Origin: CAYZJV01 sp964616275
GTDB lineage: Bacteria > Spirochaetota > Spirochaetia > Sphaerochaetales > Sphaerochaetaceae
DNA length: 64,000 nucleotides
Direction of reading: 5' to 3'
Assembly: GCA_964616275.1 (NCBI GenBank)
Contig: CAZTUL010000002.1
Coordinates: 1-64,000, forward strand
Under the pieces are notes generated by a model, which was given only the letters and a program-made list of their open reading frames with translations, had not been told where the DNA came from and did no database searches. The translations under genes and the position numbers were made by a program. Positions within the stretch are counted from its first letter, which is position 1. Each line of letters begins with the position of its first letter. This document shows, in pieces, positions 42,565 to 51,147 of the stretch.

Positions 42565-44013
42565 GTGGGGATCACATCTTTAGTCGAAGGTAAGAAATTC
42601 TTTCTTGTAGGCATAAAGGGAACCGGTATGACCTCACTTGCAACACTTTTGGTCCAATATGGAGCTTGTGTATCTGGATCTGACGTTCCAGAAGTTTTCT
42701 CCACCGATTCCACCCTATCTGATTTTAATATTTCATGGGTACATTCATTTGATGAGGCTTTTCTACCTGAAGACGTCTCCATCGTTATTCATTCAGCTGC
42801 GTTCAGCAGGGAACAGAACCCACAACTCATTCATGCGAAGAAGAGAAACATTCCCATATATAGTTATCCAGAGTGGTTAGCATGTATGAGCACCGTTATG
42901 AAAAGTTTCGGCGTTGCAGGCACGCATGGGAAAACTTCTACCTGTGGATGTACTGAATGGGTGCTTAGAAACACAGGATTGCACTATTTTGCCATGTATG
43001 GTGCACATCTCATGGGAAATTGGGGAATAAAGCCTGCACTATCCGACCCCTGTGGGATATTTGAAGCCTGTGAGTATCGTGACCATTTCCTCTCCTATGA
43101 TCTCGACGGTTTGCTGATTACTGCCATTGAGCATGATCACCCCGATTGGTTCACATCTCATGAACAGCTTTACACATCTTTTCTGTCTGCTGCATTGAAA
43201 CTTCCTCAGGGAGCACCCCTTATCTGTGGAGTCGATTCGGAATTATCGCGTCGACTTTTTACGGCAGTGAGTGAACAGAGAAGTGATCTTCTCCTGATTT
43301 CTTACGGAGAACATCCTTCGAGTATGGTTCGACTGGTTAATTATACTCCGGTAATTCGTGAAGCTTCGTACATGATAAGTACACTCGAAGGATACTTTCA
43401 CAGCAGTCTGGGTTCGCTGCCCCTTATTCTCAACACAATTGGGGCTTCGTTACTTGCAAGCTGTATGATCTCATCTTGTGCTGAAACTCTTTCAAAAAGG
43501 GCATTCGAACTTGTTCATGGATCACTCTTTACCGCTCTTTTACGCGAATCTGAACACTATCCTGGCGTATCAGGACGGCTGGAGGAGCTCAGCATCTTCG
43601 GAGAAATAACCTATGTTTCCGACTATGCCCATCACCCAACTGAGATTAGAGTTGCACTGGAGGCTCTCAGAGAACGGTATCCTGATCGGCGAATAGTGAC
43701 AATCTTTTATCCTCACACAGTCTCACGAACTGTTGCTTATTTTGACCAGTTTGCCGAAGTGCTCCAATCTTCTGATGAACTGATTGTACGTTCGGTATTT
43801 GCTTCAGCACGGCATGATGGAGCAGGTGAAGAGGCACGTGCTTTGGGAAAACAACTCGCACAACAGGCTCATGGACGATTTGCTGAAACTCACGAAGACG
43901 TTGTAGAAGCTTGTGCAACCATATTGCGCCCCGGTGATGTCTGCGTTACCATGGGTGCAGGTAACTCGAACGGTCTCGCACAACGGATAGCGAAAAATTT
44001 AAGGAGCAACTGA
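42565..44013 (+). CDS. murC: UDP-N-acetylmuramate--L-alanine ligase
   Basis: The 482-residue Mur ligase adds L-alanine to UDP-MurNAc. GTG 42565 has AAGGAG 5 bases upstream; ATG 42544 lies in the terminator tract and lacks a ribosome site. Motifs are FFLVGIKGTGMTSLA at the start, SGSDV, the ATP loop GVAGTHGKTST, TAIEHDHPDWF, GRLEEL and VSDYAHHPTEI. The related recycling ligase Mpl is an alternative, but domain size and the absence of another MurC in the window favour MurC. It is the first gene of a plus-strand run through miaA. Confidence 0.88.
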   Translation: MGITSLVEGKKFFLVGIKGTGMTSLATLLVQYGACVSGSDVPEVFSTDSTLSDFNISWVHSFDEAFLPEDVSIVIHSAAFSREQNPQLIHAKKRNIPIYSYPEWLACMSTVMKSFGVAGTHGKTSTCGCTEWVLRNTGLHYFAMYGAHLMGNWGIKPALSDPCGIFEACEYRDHFLSYDLDGLLITAIEHDHPDWFTSHEQLYTSFLSAALKLPQGAPLICGVDSELSRRLFTAVSEQRSDLLLISYGEHPSSMVRLVNYTPVIREASYMISTLEGYFHSSLGSLPLILNTIGASLLASCMISSCAETLSKRAFELVHGSLFTALLRESEHYPGVSGRLEELSIFGEITYVSDYAHHPTEIRVALEALRERYPDRRIVTIFYPHTVSRTVAYFDQFAEVLQSSDELIVRSVFASARHDGAGEEARALGKQLAQQAHGRFAETHEDVVEACATILRPGDVCVTMGAGNSNGLAQRIAKNLRSN

Positions 44014-44882
44014 TGCGGAGTATGACAGGCTACGGTTATGCCGAACAACTTTCTGAGGAATTCTTATTAACTGTTGAAGTTAAGTCGTACAATAATCGTT
44101 ATATGGAGATAAATCACTCTCTGCCGGGAAGCTTATCACGCTTTGAACAGATTATGGATGATCGTATAAAACAGCATGCAAATCGAGGGCATGTAGAATT
44201 GAATGTCCGATTACGACAGCTAAGCAGTGATTTGAATTTGCATGTGGACCAAGGTGCATTATTACAATATCGTCAGGCATTTTCGCAGATTCAAAACCTC
44301 ACTGAATGCGATTCAAAACCGACATTACAAGATTATATTGCTGCTGATGGCGTACTAGTCTCTGTGCGTAATACCGATCCCTCTTGTTATGAGGCTCCCC
44401 TCATGGAACTACTTGATAAAGCTCTTGTGGAGTTTTCGGACTCTAAAGGTCGTGAAGGTACGGCTACACAAGAAAACCTGACCCAGCTGGGTAATCAATT
44501 GCATAGTGGGCTTGATGCTATAGCTGAATATGCTGGTACGTTGGAGATAAAGCTAAAGGAAAATCTCATAAGCCGATTCGATGAGATGCTTGGGGAGAAA
44601 GGGTATGATGAAAATCGTTTTCTCCAAGAAGTTGCTACTTTACTCACCAAATATTCGGTCAATGAGGAGTTAGTTCGATTGAAAACTCATATTGATGTAT
44701 TTATGGATTTGCTGAAGTCTCCCGACCCTGTGGGAAAACGTCTCGATTTTTTGTGTCAGGAGATGAATCGTGAAATTAATACCATAGGGAGCAAAAGTAT
44801 CATCGTTGAAATAAATCAACAGGTAGTGAATATGAAAGATAGCCTTGAAAACATCCGGGAACAGGTTCGAAATATTGAATAG
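44013..44882 (+). CDS. yicC: YicC-family endoribonuclease-like protein
   Basis: The 289-residue protein begins RSMTGYGYAE, the family signature, and ends with EMNREINTIGSKSIIVEINQQVVNMKDSLENIREQVRNIE, the conserved DUF1732 tail. YicC proteins are reported to be endoribonucleases. It shares one base with the murC stop (TGATG). In many bacteria yicC precedes gmk and rpoZ; here it precedes a nucleotide kinase and an omega-like gene, the same layout with a different kinase. Confidence 0.92.
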   Translation: MRSMTGYGYAEQLSEEFLLTVEVKSYNNRYMEINHSLPGSLSRFEQIMDDRIKQHANRGHVELNVRLRQLSSDLNLHVDQGALLQYRQAFSQIQNLTECDSKPTLQDYIAADGVLVSVRNTDPSCYEAPLMELLDKALVEFSDSKGREGTATQENLTQLGNQLHSGLDAIAEYAGTLEIKLKENLISRFDEMLGEKGYDENRFLQEVATLLTKYSVNEELVRLKTHIDVFMDLLKSPDPVGKRLDFLCQEMNREINTIGSKSIIVEINQQVVNMKDSLENIREQVRNIE

Positions 44883-44897
44883 GCGGTAGAAAACTTT

Positions 44898-45422
44898 ATG
44901 AGAATAGCAATATCAGGGAAAAGCGGGTGTGGTAATACCACAGTAAGTACGTTAATTGCTCAACAACTCGGATTCCCACTCATTAATTTTACTTTTCGAA
45001 ATCTGGCACAGGAACGAGGAATTGATTTTTGGGAATTTTGCAGAATGGCAGAGCACGATGATGCTATAGATCGTGAGTTGGATGCACGACAGGTTGCTAT
45101 GGCATTAAAACAACCCAATTGTGTGCTGGGATCTCGATTAGCTATATGGATGCTGAAAGAGGCAGACCTCAAGGTCTATCTTACGGCCTCAACTGAAGAA
45201 CGCGCTTCACGAATTTTAAAACGGGAAGGGGGGACGTTTGATCAGCGATTCAAGGAGACTGTGCTTCGGGATCAGAAAGATACAGCACGCTATAAAAGAA
45301 TTTATGGGATAGATAATTCCGATCCATCGATTGCCCACTTAGTGATACATACCGATGAACTTACTTCAGAGGAAGTTGCCCAGATTATTATAGAGCGGGT
45401 AGAGGGAATGAGAGATATATAG
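44898..45422 (+). CDS. cmk: cytidylate kinase, short archaeal-like type
   Basis: The 174-residue P-loop kinase has ISGKSGCGNTT (residues 5-15), RNLAQERG, VLGSRLAIWML and RDQKDTARYKRIYGID. This is the short Cmk group first named from archaea rather than the 225-residue E. coli type, and phosphorylates CMP/dCMP. It occupies the position of guanylate kinase in the usual yicC-gmk-rpoZ order, but sequence motifs favour a cytidylate kinase. The glycine-loop GCGNTT has Asn where Lys is usual (GKT/GKS), which is worth noting although short Cmk proteins often carry N at this place. Confidence 0.78.
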   Translation: MRIAISGKSGCGNTTVSTLIAQQLGFPLINFTFRNLAQERGIDFWEFCRMAEHDDAIDRELDARQVAMALKQPNCVLGSRLAIWMLKEADLKVYLTASTEERASRILKREGGTFDQRFKETVLRDQKDTARYKRIYGIDNSDPSIAHLVIHTDELTSEEVAQIIIERVEGMRDI

Positions 45423-45439
45423 GGTATGCATTAACCCTC

Positions 45440-45471
45440 TAGTCAAACCAGGAATTATAAGATATTATAAT
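45440..45471 (+). promoter_or_regulatory. possible promoter of the omega-like gene
   Basis: TAGTCA (45440-45445) followed after 17 bp by TATTAT (45463-45468), with an overlapping TATAAT at 45466-45471. It lies in the 90-base gap after cmk. Confidence 0.45.
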
Positions 45472-45512
45472 ACAGTTGCGATAACAACTTATTCGTACCA
45501 AGGAGATCCATT

Positions 45513-45710
45513 TTGAGCATTCCGTTAGATGTACTTGTCGACAAAGAAAATAATGTGTATGAGATGACTTGTGTTGCTATTAGTATGGCTAATGTTTTAG
45601 CTGCAAATGGTGACCAGGAAATTGAGAATAATAATGAAAAAGTAGTATCCACCGTTCTCGAAAGGGTATTAATGGAGGACGTCGAATACTCCGTAGACGA
45701 AAAGGAGTAG
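45513..45710 (+). CDS. rpoZ: RNA polymerase omega subunit-like protein
   Basis: The 65-residue protein starts at TTG with AAGGAG 7 bases upstream. NVYEMTCVAISMANVLA resembles the conserved helix of omega/RPB6 (N-R/Y-E-L-x-x-V-A-x-x-R-A), and KVVSTVLERVLMEDVEYS the following strand-helix. The usual Arg of the helix is replaced by Ser/Met. Position after yicC and a nucleotide kinase is the position of rpoZ in many bacteria, which carries most weight. It is shorter than E. coli omega (91). If not omega, it is a conserved small acidic protein of unknown function. Confidence 0.6.
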   Translation: MSIPLDVLVDKENNVYEMTCVAISMANVLAANGDQEIENNNEKVVSTVLERVLMEDVEYSVDEKE

Positions 45711-45753
45711 ACGACTGATTTCCCATAAGTACGAAAGGGAGGAGGATGTGCCA

Positions 45754-46698
45754 ATGTCTGTTCTCCCGAGCGAGTGCCGGAAACATAGTGAAACTGCTCC
45801 GTTCATTTTCCTCTTCGGCCCCACTGGTGTTGGGAAAACAGCACTTTTAGAGCAGCTTTTTACCACTGGCTATGAGGTGGTGAATGCCGATTCCAAACAG
45901 GTATATCGGTATCTTGATATTGGTTCTGCAAAACCGGAACCAGAAATATTACAACACATTCCCCATCATCTTATCGATATCAAAGAACCGTGGGAGCAGT
46001 TTTCTGTTGGTGAATTTGTTCATCGTGCAGATGCTGCATGTGAAGATATCATCTTAAGAGGGCAGACTCCCATTATCTGTGGTGGAACCGCCTACTACTT
46101 CAAGCATTTCTACTATGGTCTTCCTAAATCACCAAAAAGCGACCCAGTTATTCGTGATCGGATTGCTCAACAGACTCATATAAAAGGTCTGGTTTGGGTA
46201 TATGAAAGGTTGCAGAAGATTGATCCAGTTTCTGCTGAAAAAATTCACCCTGCGGATGGGTATCGCATTACTCGTGCGTTAGAGGTATATGAAACATCTG
46301 GGAAGCCACTTTCCAGTTTTTCCCTTCCAACCGAAGCTCGGGAAGGAGTGAATCCCATAATTATTGGATTACATCGTGACCGTTCTGAACTGCAAAAACG
46401 GCTGGAACAGCGAGTGGCTTCCATGTTTTCTCGAGGACTCGAGCAGGAAGTTGCTGCCTTAAAAGCCCGTGGAGCAACTGAAGACTGGCCGGGGATGCAG
46501 GGAATTGGATATAAAGAATTTTTTATTGCTGATAAACATCCAGAGATGAATAGTGACGATATTGCTCAATTAATTGTGCACAATAGCAGATTATACGCTA
46601 AGCGGCAGATGACTTTTTTTAAAAGTCTCCCGAACGTACATTGGGTACATCCTGAGAATATTTCTTTAATCCAATCACTCGTCAATCAAGCTCTGTGA
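45754..46698 (+). CDS. miaA: tRNA dimethylallyltransferase
   Basis: The 314-residue enzyme transfers a dimethylallyl group to A37 of tRNAs reading UNN codons, including the tRNA-Leu(TAA) at the window start. The P-loop is FGPTGVGKT (near 22-30), then NADSKQVYRYLDIGSAKP, PHHLID, GGTAYYF, DGYRITRALEVY and MQGIGYKEFF. GGAGG lies 8 bases before ATG 45754. The last 24 bases overlap the convergent gene at 46675. Confidence 0.94.
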   Translation: MSVLPSECRKHSETAPFIFLFGPTGVGKTALLEQLFTTGYEVVNADSKQVYRYLDIGSAKPEPEILQHIPHHLIDIKEPWEQFSVGEFVHRADAACEDIILRGQTPIICGGTAYYFKHFYYGLPKSPKSDPVIRDRIAQQTHIKGLVWVYERLQKIDPVSAEKIHPADGYRITRALEVYETSGKPLSSFSLPTEAREGVNPIIIGLHRDRSELQKRLEQRVASMFSRGLEQEVAALKARGATEDWPGMQGIGYKEFFIADKHPEMNSDDIAQLIVHNSRLYAKRQMTFFKSLPNVHWVHPENISLIQSLVNQAL

Positions 46699-48126
46699 TT
46701 CCGCAACTGTTTCCACCTGTAGAGTTTCAACCGGTATCTCTGATTTATGATTAATTTCAGTGATCTCCCAATATCCTCTCGTATTGGTAAGAGTAAATTC
46801 AGTAATCTTTTTAATTTTTACTACCTGAGTCTTTCCCTCTACCACGGGTTCGTCAAAGAGAGGATAATAGGCAAAATATTCTGCTGCATAGAGATTTTCG
46901 TCAATTTGTTCAATAGAGATTTGCGTATTCCCATAAATATGTGCAGTTTCTACAATTGGGGGCATTCCTGCGGCAATCCATTGATCAGCACGAACAATTG
47001 ATTCGATACCTTCATAGGCTTGCCGAATCTTTGACTGTACGAATAAACCGGAAATTTCTGCAGCGTAGGGATTTTTTGTTCCTCTCGATAGGCTTGCATC
47101 CATCTTAGTTAGATCAAGTTCATTTTGAGCTTTAAAGAACTCTTCTATTACAGCATTTGCCGGCATACCAGCAGTGTATGGTGGCTGTATTGATTTATAT
47201 ATTGTTGGGATGAATATGGAAAGGAGAATTAACACACCAAGAGTTATTGATGCAACCAAGGCACCTCTTTTGCGAAAAAATTGCTTTCGATAGGCTCGCT
47301 TTTTCTGCTGTTCTCTAAACTGTTTAACCGATTTTTCTGTTCGTTCAAGTGTGTCTATCTCAACAGAAGATTGTTCTACCCAGGTAAAATTTTCTGTTTC
47401 TTGCAGCCACCAGCGCAAGTTTTCCTCTCCACTGTACGCAGCGGAGACTTTATCTCGCTGCTCAGCTGCACGTAAATGTAAGGTAGTATCTATCCAATGA
47501 GCAAAAGCTGAATCAAGGGCGGTAAATCCTAAACCAAGAGGAATATGCCGATATCGATCTTCTCTTACATACGCATCTTCATAGGGGGAAAACCCAGTTG
47601 CAGCTAGATAGAGAAATTGTGTGAATTGATGACACAGTCCGAAAGGTGGTTCTACATCCGGTTTCATAAAACGGGTAATATGGGTAAACTTTGTCTCTTC
47701 TGCGGCTGTCGAGAGGATAATAAACGAAAGCTCCTCAGGAAGTACGAGAACTCCACCTGCAGCAAAAAAATAAATTCTCCACGTTTCGATATATCCATTC
47801 GTTGGGCGTATAAATCGAGGAGGTAACAACTGGAAAGCTTGAGCCAGTTCGCGTAATCTAGACAAAGCCTCTGAACGAAGAGATTGAGTTAACTCAGAGA
47901 ATGGGAGCACTTCTTCATCACACATAAAATCGATGAAACGTCTCCCGTCTCTATCCCGAATAGAATCCCAGTACCATGGTGTAATCTGTGAAGACTGGAC
48001 ATTATACCCGCATGATTTTTCACCGGTCATGAGATGCCTTGGTAAGTCTCCAGAGGCTTCTCCAATACAGATTGAAGTCATGTGTTGTCCATGGACTACC
48101 GTTTTCGTTACTGTGATATCATCCAT
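46675..48126 (-). CDS. single-pass membrane protein with possible N-terminal pseudokinase-like domain
   Basis: The 483-residue protein has one clear membrane helix at about 288-308 (GALVASITLGVLILLSIFIP), preceded by a basic stretch KKRAYRKQFFRKR that places residues 1-287 in the cytoplasm. The outer part (310-483) has a SnoaL/lumazine-like feel but no firm match. The segment QFTQFLYLAATGFSPYED...ALDSAFAHWIDTTLHL resembles the C-lobe of a Ser/Thr kinase (Y-ll-tG-pPf ... ldp-l-wi-k-l), yet no HRD, DFG or P-loop is seen, so at most a pseudokinase. The start overlaps the NFACT stop by 19 bases. Function unknown. Confidence 0.55.
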   Translation of the reverse strand: MDDITVTKTVVHGQHMTSICIGEASGDLPRHLMTGEKSCGYNVQSSQITPWYWDSIRDRDGRRFIDFMCDEEVLPFSELTQSLRSEALSRLRELAQAFQLLPPRFIRPTNGYIETWRIYFFAAGGVLVLPEELSFIILSTAAEETKFTHITRFMKPDVEPPFGLCHQFTQFLYLAATGFSPYEDAYVREDRYRHIPLGLGFTALDSAFAHWIDTTLHLRAAEQRDKVSAAYSGEENLRWWLQETENFTWVEQSSVEIDTLERTEKSVKQFREQQKKRAYRKQFFRKRGALVASITLGVLILLSIFIPTIYKSIQPPYTAGMPANAVIEEFFKAQNELDLTKMDASLSRGTKNPYAAEISGLFVQSKIRQAYEGIESIVRADQWIAAGMPPIVETAHIYGNTQISIEQIDENLYAAEYFAYYPLFDEPVVEGKTQVVKIKKITEFTLTNTRGYWEITEINHKSEIPVETLQVETVAESQSLIDE

Positions 48127-49598
48127 GCCTCACCATCCGACTTTGTACTTGAAAATAGGCGCTCAATTCGTGTGCTTTCCAAGCGTACTGTAATATTTTT
48201 CTCTTGCGTAGGAAGTACAAGACCACGTTTAGCTCCTTTTGGACGCTTCAAATATTTTACTTGAGTATAGTAAAGATCAGCAGACCCCGATTCCTTTGCC
48301 TTTGAAAAAAGTATCGCAAGATTTCCTGCATCCAACAAAGTTTCCAACGGAATTGTTTTTCCAGCTATGTTCTTGATAATAACATACCCTCCCGGTACGT
48401 CACGGGTATGTAACCACCAGTCATTTCCTTTTGCCCACTTGCGAAGCAATTCATCATTTTCTTTTGCATTCCTTCCGACTAAGATGGTGAACAATGATGA
48501 TGTGAAATGCAAACCTGGAGCATGTGAATAAGGATCTGATTGATGCGATGGCTCTTCCCGTTGAGAAGATTGGACTACACGCTTCATCGCCTCCAGATCT
48601 GGAAGGTCTGTACCGGGCAGTGGAGCCAATAACCGATTAAAATAATCTGTTGTGTTTTGTATCTGCGTTACTATATCCTGCTTTTCCTCTTGAGCCCGTT
48701 CCCATGCATGTTTTCCCTTTTGATACTTTTTATAGTAAGCAGCAATATTCTCACCTGGGGAAAGGGTGGAATCAATGGCTATGGTTGCAACAGTGTCTTC
48801 GTCTGGGGCGGTAAAGTCGGGAACAGTGACCCATGACTCGCCAGGTTGCATGAGATGTGCCGATGCAGAGAGTAGATCACCGCTGGTTTTATATGATTCA
48901 AAATGGTTGATCTTCTCAAGCTTCATAGAAATCTGTTTAAGACGCGACTGTAATTCTTCTATCTGTTTTGATTGGATGTTCTTTATTTGGCCAATGAGAC
49001 GTTCCGGTTCACTTGCATGTGTTGTAGAGTAGTACTGCTCAATGAATTCATTAAAACTCATGTCGGTAGGAAATTCGCGTATAGAAAACTTCCCTGAATC
49101 TGCCTTATCCTGCATTTTTTCAGGAATAGTGAGCGGTTTCCCAGCTACTTCATCCCTTCCTGGACGACGAAATAGCAATTCGCGAATAATCATGTGCTCA
49201 TCACAAATAATAACATTTGCACCTGGGCCACTAAAAAATCGGCAGACCAGGTTCAATTCACTATCTCTACGGGAGATTCCGAAAATCAGCAGTCTGTCCT
49301 GAGCCGGTTGCACAACCGAAATAATTTTTCCTCCCTCTACGTGAGCACGAATATACTGAATAAATCTCTGAAGTTTTTTAGTCTTCATTTTTTTATAATT
49401 TCGGCTGGTATCGGAAATTTTATGAATTCTTGCCTCTTGAGTACCAACTTCTACGTATAGTTGCCAAAACCCCTCTCTAGGATGATGTAAATCAAACACC
49501 AATGCATGGAATCCAATTTGGTACACCCGTTGTATCAAACTCGTCATGAGAGGTAGTTCGTCAATAATCGCAGAAATCTCTCTCCAGTTTAAGGACAT
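48108..49598 (-). CDS. rqcH: NFACT-family protein (RqcH/Rqc2-like)
   Basis: The 496-residue protein has an N-terminal NFACT-N region (1-180, FHALVFDLHHP..., FGISRRDSELNLVCRF), a central coiled coil (about 200-335), and the C-terminal NFACT-R domain (GRNAKENDELLRKWAKGNDWWLHTRDVPGGYVIIKN). RqcH recruits tRNA-Ala to stalled 50S subunits to add alanine tails. Some homologues were called fibronectin-binding proteins. The RRD triplet near 109 is the candidate for the tRNA-handling DR motif. It is slightly shorter than RqcH of Bacillus (570). It overlaps folC by ten bases. Confidence 0.85.
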   Translation of the reverse strand: MSLNWREISAIIDELPLMTSLIQRVYQIGFHALVFDLHHPREGFWQLYVEVGTQEARIHKISDTSRNYKKMKTKKLQRFIQYIRAHVEGGKIISVVQPAQDRLLIFGISRRDSELNLVCRFFSGPGANVIICDEHMIIRELLFRRPGRDEVAGKPLTIPEKMQDKADSGKFSIREFPTDMSFNEFIEQYYSTTHASEPERLIGQIKNIQSKQIEELQSRLKQISMKLEKINHFESYKTSGDLLSASAHLMQPGESWVTVPDFTAPDEDTVATIAIDSTLSPGENIAAYYKKYQKGKHAWERAQEEKQDIVTQIQNTTDYFNRLLAPLPGTDLPDLEAMKRVVQSSQREEPSHQSDPYSHAPGLHFTSSLFTILVGRNAKENDELLRKWAKGNDWWLHTRDVPGGYVIIKNIAGKTIPLETLLDAGNLAILFSKAKESGSADLYYTQVKYLKRPKGAKRGLVLPTQEKNITVRLESTRIERLFSSTKSDGEAWMISQ

Positions 49599-50971
49599 CC
49601 CACAGCCTCCGACTCATCTTCCTCTTGCTCTACCAGTACTTGATAAGCACGCATAATCTCACCACCTAAATAGAAAGAGCCTGTACAGAGAATGGCTCCC
49701 TGTTCTGAGGTCATTCCCCTGGCAAGTTGGAGTGCCTTATCTGCTTCTTTTTCAAGAAAAAGTCTTGGCGGTTCTCGCATCGTGAGCGTTTCCTTTTGTA
49801 ATAGAAGAAACAATGCTTCAGGGTTGCTTTTCTTGAATGTGCCTGGTCTACTTACAATAATGGTATCGAACAATGGGAGAAGCAGTTGAGTCATATGAAG
49901 ATGGTCTTTATCGTCCAGGACTCCATAGATGACCGTGTTTCCTTTATTTCCAAAGAGTTGAGTGAACGAATTGAGAAGATGTCTCAGGCTCTCTACTGTA
50001 TGTGCACCATCGATAATAAGTGGCGGTGCAGCACCGAGAAATTCCATTCGTCCTGGTAAAGTGGCCTGCTCAAGTGCCCGTTCAGTCGTATGAGGAAGAT
50101 ACAGATTCAACTTTTTAAGTACAAGGAGAGCCAGCGCACAGTTTTCTGCCTGAACCTCTCCCCTCATAGAGAGATTTAATGTAGTACGTTCACCATGTGT
50201 CCAGGTAATAACCACATGTTCAGCATCATGACATGTTCGGGTAGCCAAAGACTCAACTTCGGCCTCTAGGTCGTAGAGCCTGCTATGCTGCGTATCTGCT
50301 TCTTTTGAAAATACCTCGCGTGCATCCGCCTTTTGACGAGATATAAACACCGGTACGTTCGGCTTGATGATTTTTGACTTTTCAACAGCAATCTGTCGAA
50401 TGGTATGTCCAAGAATAGCAGTGTGCTCAAGTTCAATAGGTGTGAGTACCGAAGCTTCTGGAAGTAAGGTATTCGTTGCATCCAACCTCCCTCCAAGTCC
50501 AGTTTCAACAACTGCCCAGGTACAGGAGGAGAGAGAGAATAAGAGAAAGGCAAAGGATGTATAGAGCTCAAACGCTGTGGGGTCCGCAGTTCCCCATTCA
50601 TCTTCGAAATGGAAGTCTCCAAGTCGGTCATATAGAATATTTGCTGCGTATACAAGTTCTATTTCAGAGAAAAATTCACCACTTAGCGTGAACCGCTCAC
50701 GATAGTCAGTGAGATGTGGGGAGGTGTAGAGCCCTGTTTTGTGCCCAAGAGCCGATAACCCCTGTGCAAGAAATCGTGCAGTAGAGCCTTTGCCTTTTGA
50801 TCCTGCAACATGTATTGATTTGAAATCATTTTGTGGGTTCCCAATATGATTAAGCAGTGCTTGCATACGATCCAGCCTATACAAGCGAGTTGTATATCCA
50901 CTTTGTTTCTTTTCCAGGTTAGCAAAAGATTCCATATATAGACAGAATTGGTCAAATTCACTGAATTGCAT
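49589..50971 (-). CDS. folC: bifunctional folylpolyglutamate/dihydrofolate synthase
   Basis: The 460-residue Mur-ligase-like enzyme adds glutamate to folates. The ATP loop is HVAGSKGKGSTARFLAQGL (near 54-72), with TSPHL, ETGLGGRLDATN, LTPIELEHTAILG, PGRMEFL and IIDGAHTVESL. Length and motifs are typical. FolC may also make dihydrofolate from dihydropteroate. It is first of the minus-strand run folC-NFACT-46675 gene; no clear promoter was found in the 176-base divergent gap to the acyl-CoA ligase. Confidence 0.93.
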   Translation of the reverse strand: MQFSEFDQFCLYMESFANLEKKQSGYTTRLYRLDRMQALLNHIGNPQNDFKSIHVAGSKGKGSTARFLAQGLSALGHKTGLYTSPHLTDYRERFTLSGEFFSEIELVYAANILYDRLGDFHFEDEWGTADPTAFELYTSFAFLLFSLSSCTWAVVETGLGGRLDATNTLLPEASVLTPIELEHTAILGHTIRQIAVEKSKIIKPNVPVFISRQKADAREVFSKEADTQHSRLYDLEAEVESLATRTCHDAEHVVITWTHGERTTLNLSMRGEVQAENCALALLVLKKLNLYLPHTTERALEQATLPGRMEFLGAAPPLIIDGAHTVESLRHLLNSFTQLFGNKGNTVIYGVLDDKDHLHMTQLLLPLFDTIIVSRPGTFKKSNPEALFLLLQKETLTMREPPRLFLEKEADKALQLARGMTSEQGAILCTGSFYLGGEIMRAYQVLVEQEEDESEAVGCP

Positions 50972-51147
50972 GCGGTTACTGTAATGCAGGCCAAAACTTT
51001 GGTCAATGATTCATGAACAACTGCAGAAATGGGAAAGTGTACATGACAAGTTGACAATATGCGACACTTTGTAGAGTTGAGGCTTGTTTTTACCTTAGTA
51101 AGGATTTATGATTGTACAAAGACCACATGCAGACTTGGAGGTGGATA

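Noticed and set aside
44898..45422. Guanylate kinase, from its position after yicC
   Set aside because: Length and motifs (GSRLAIWML, RDQKDTARYKRIYGID) are those of the short cytidylate kinase group.
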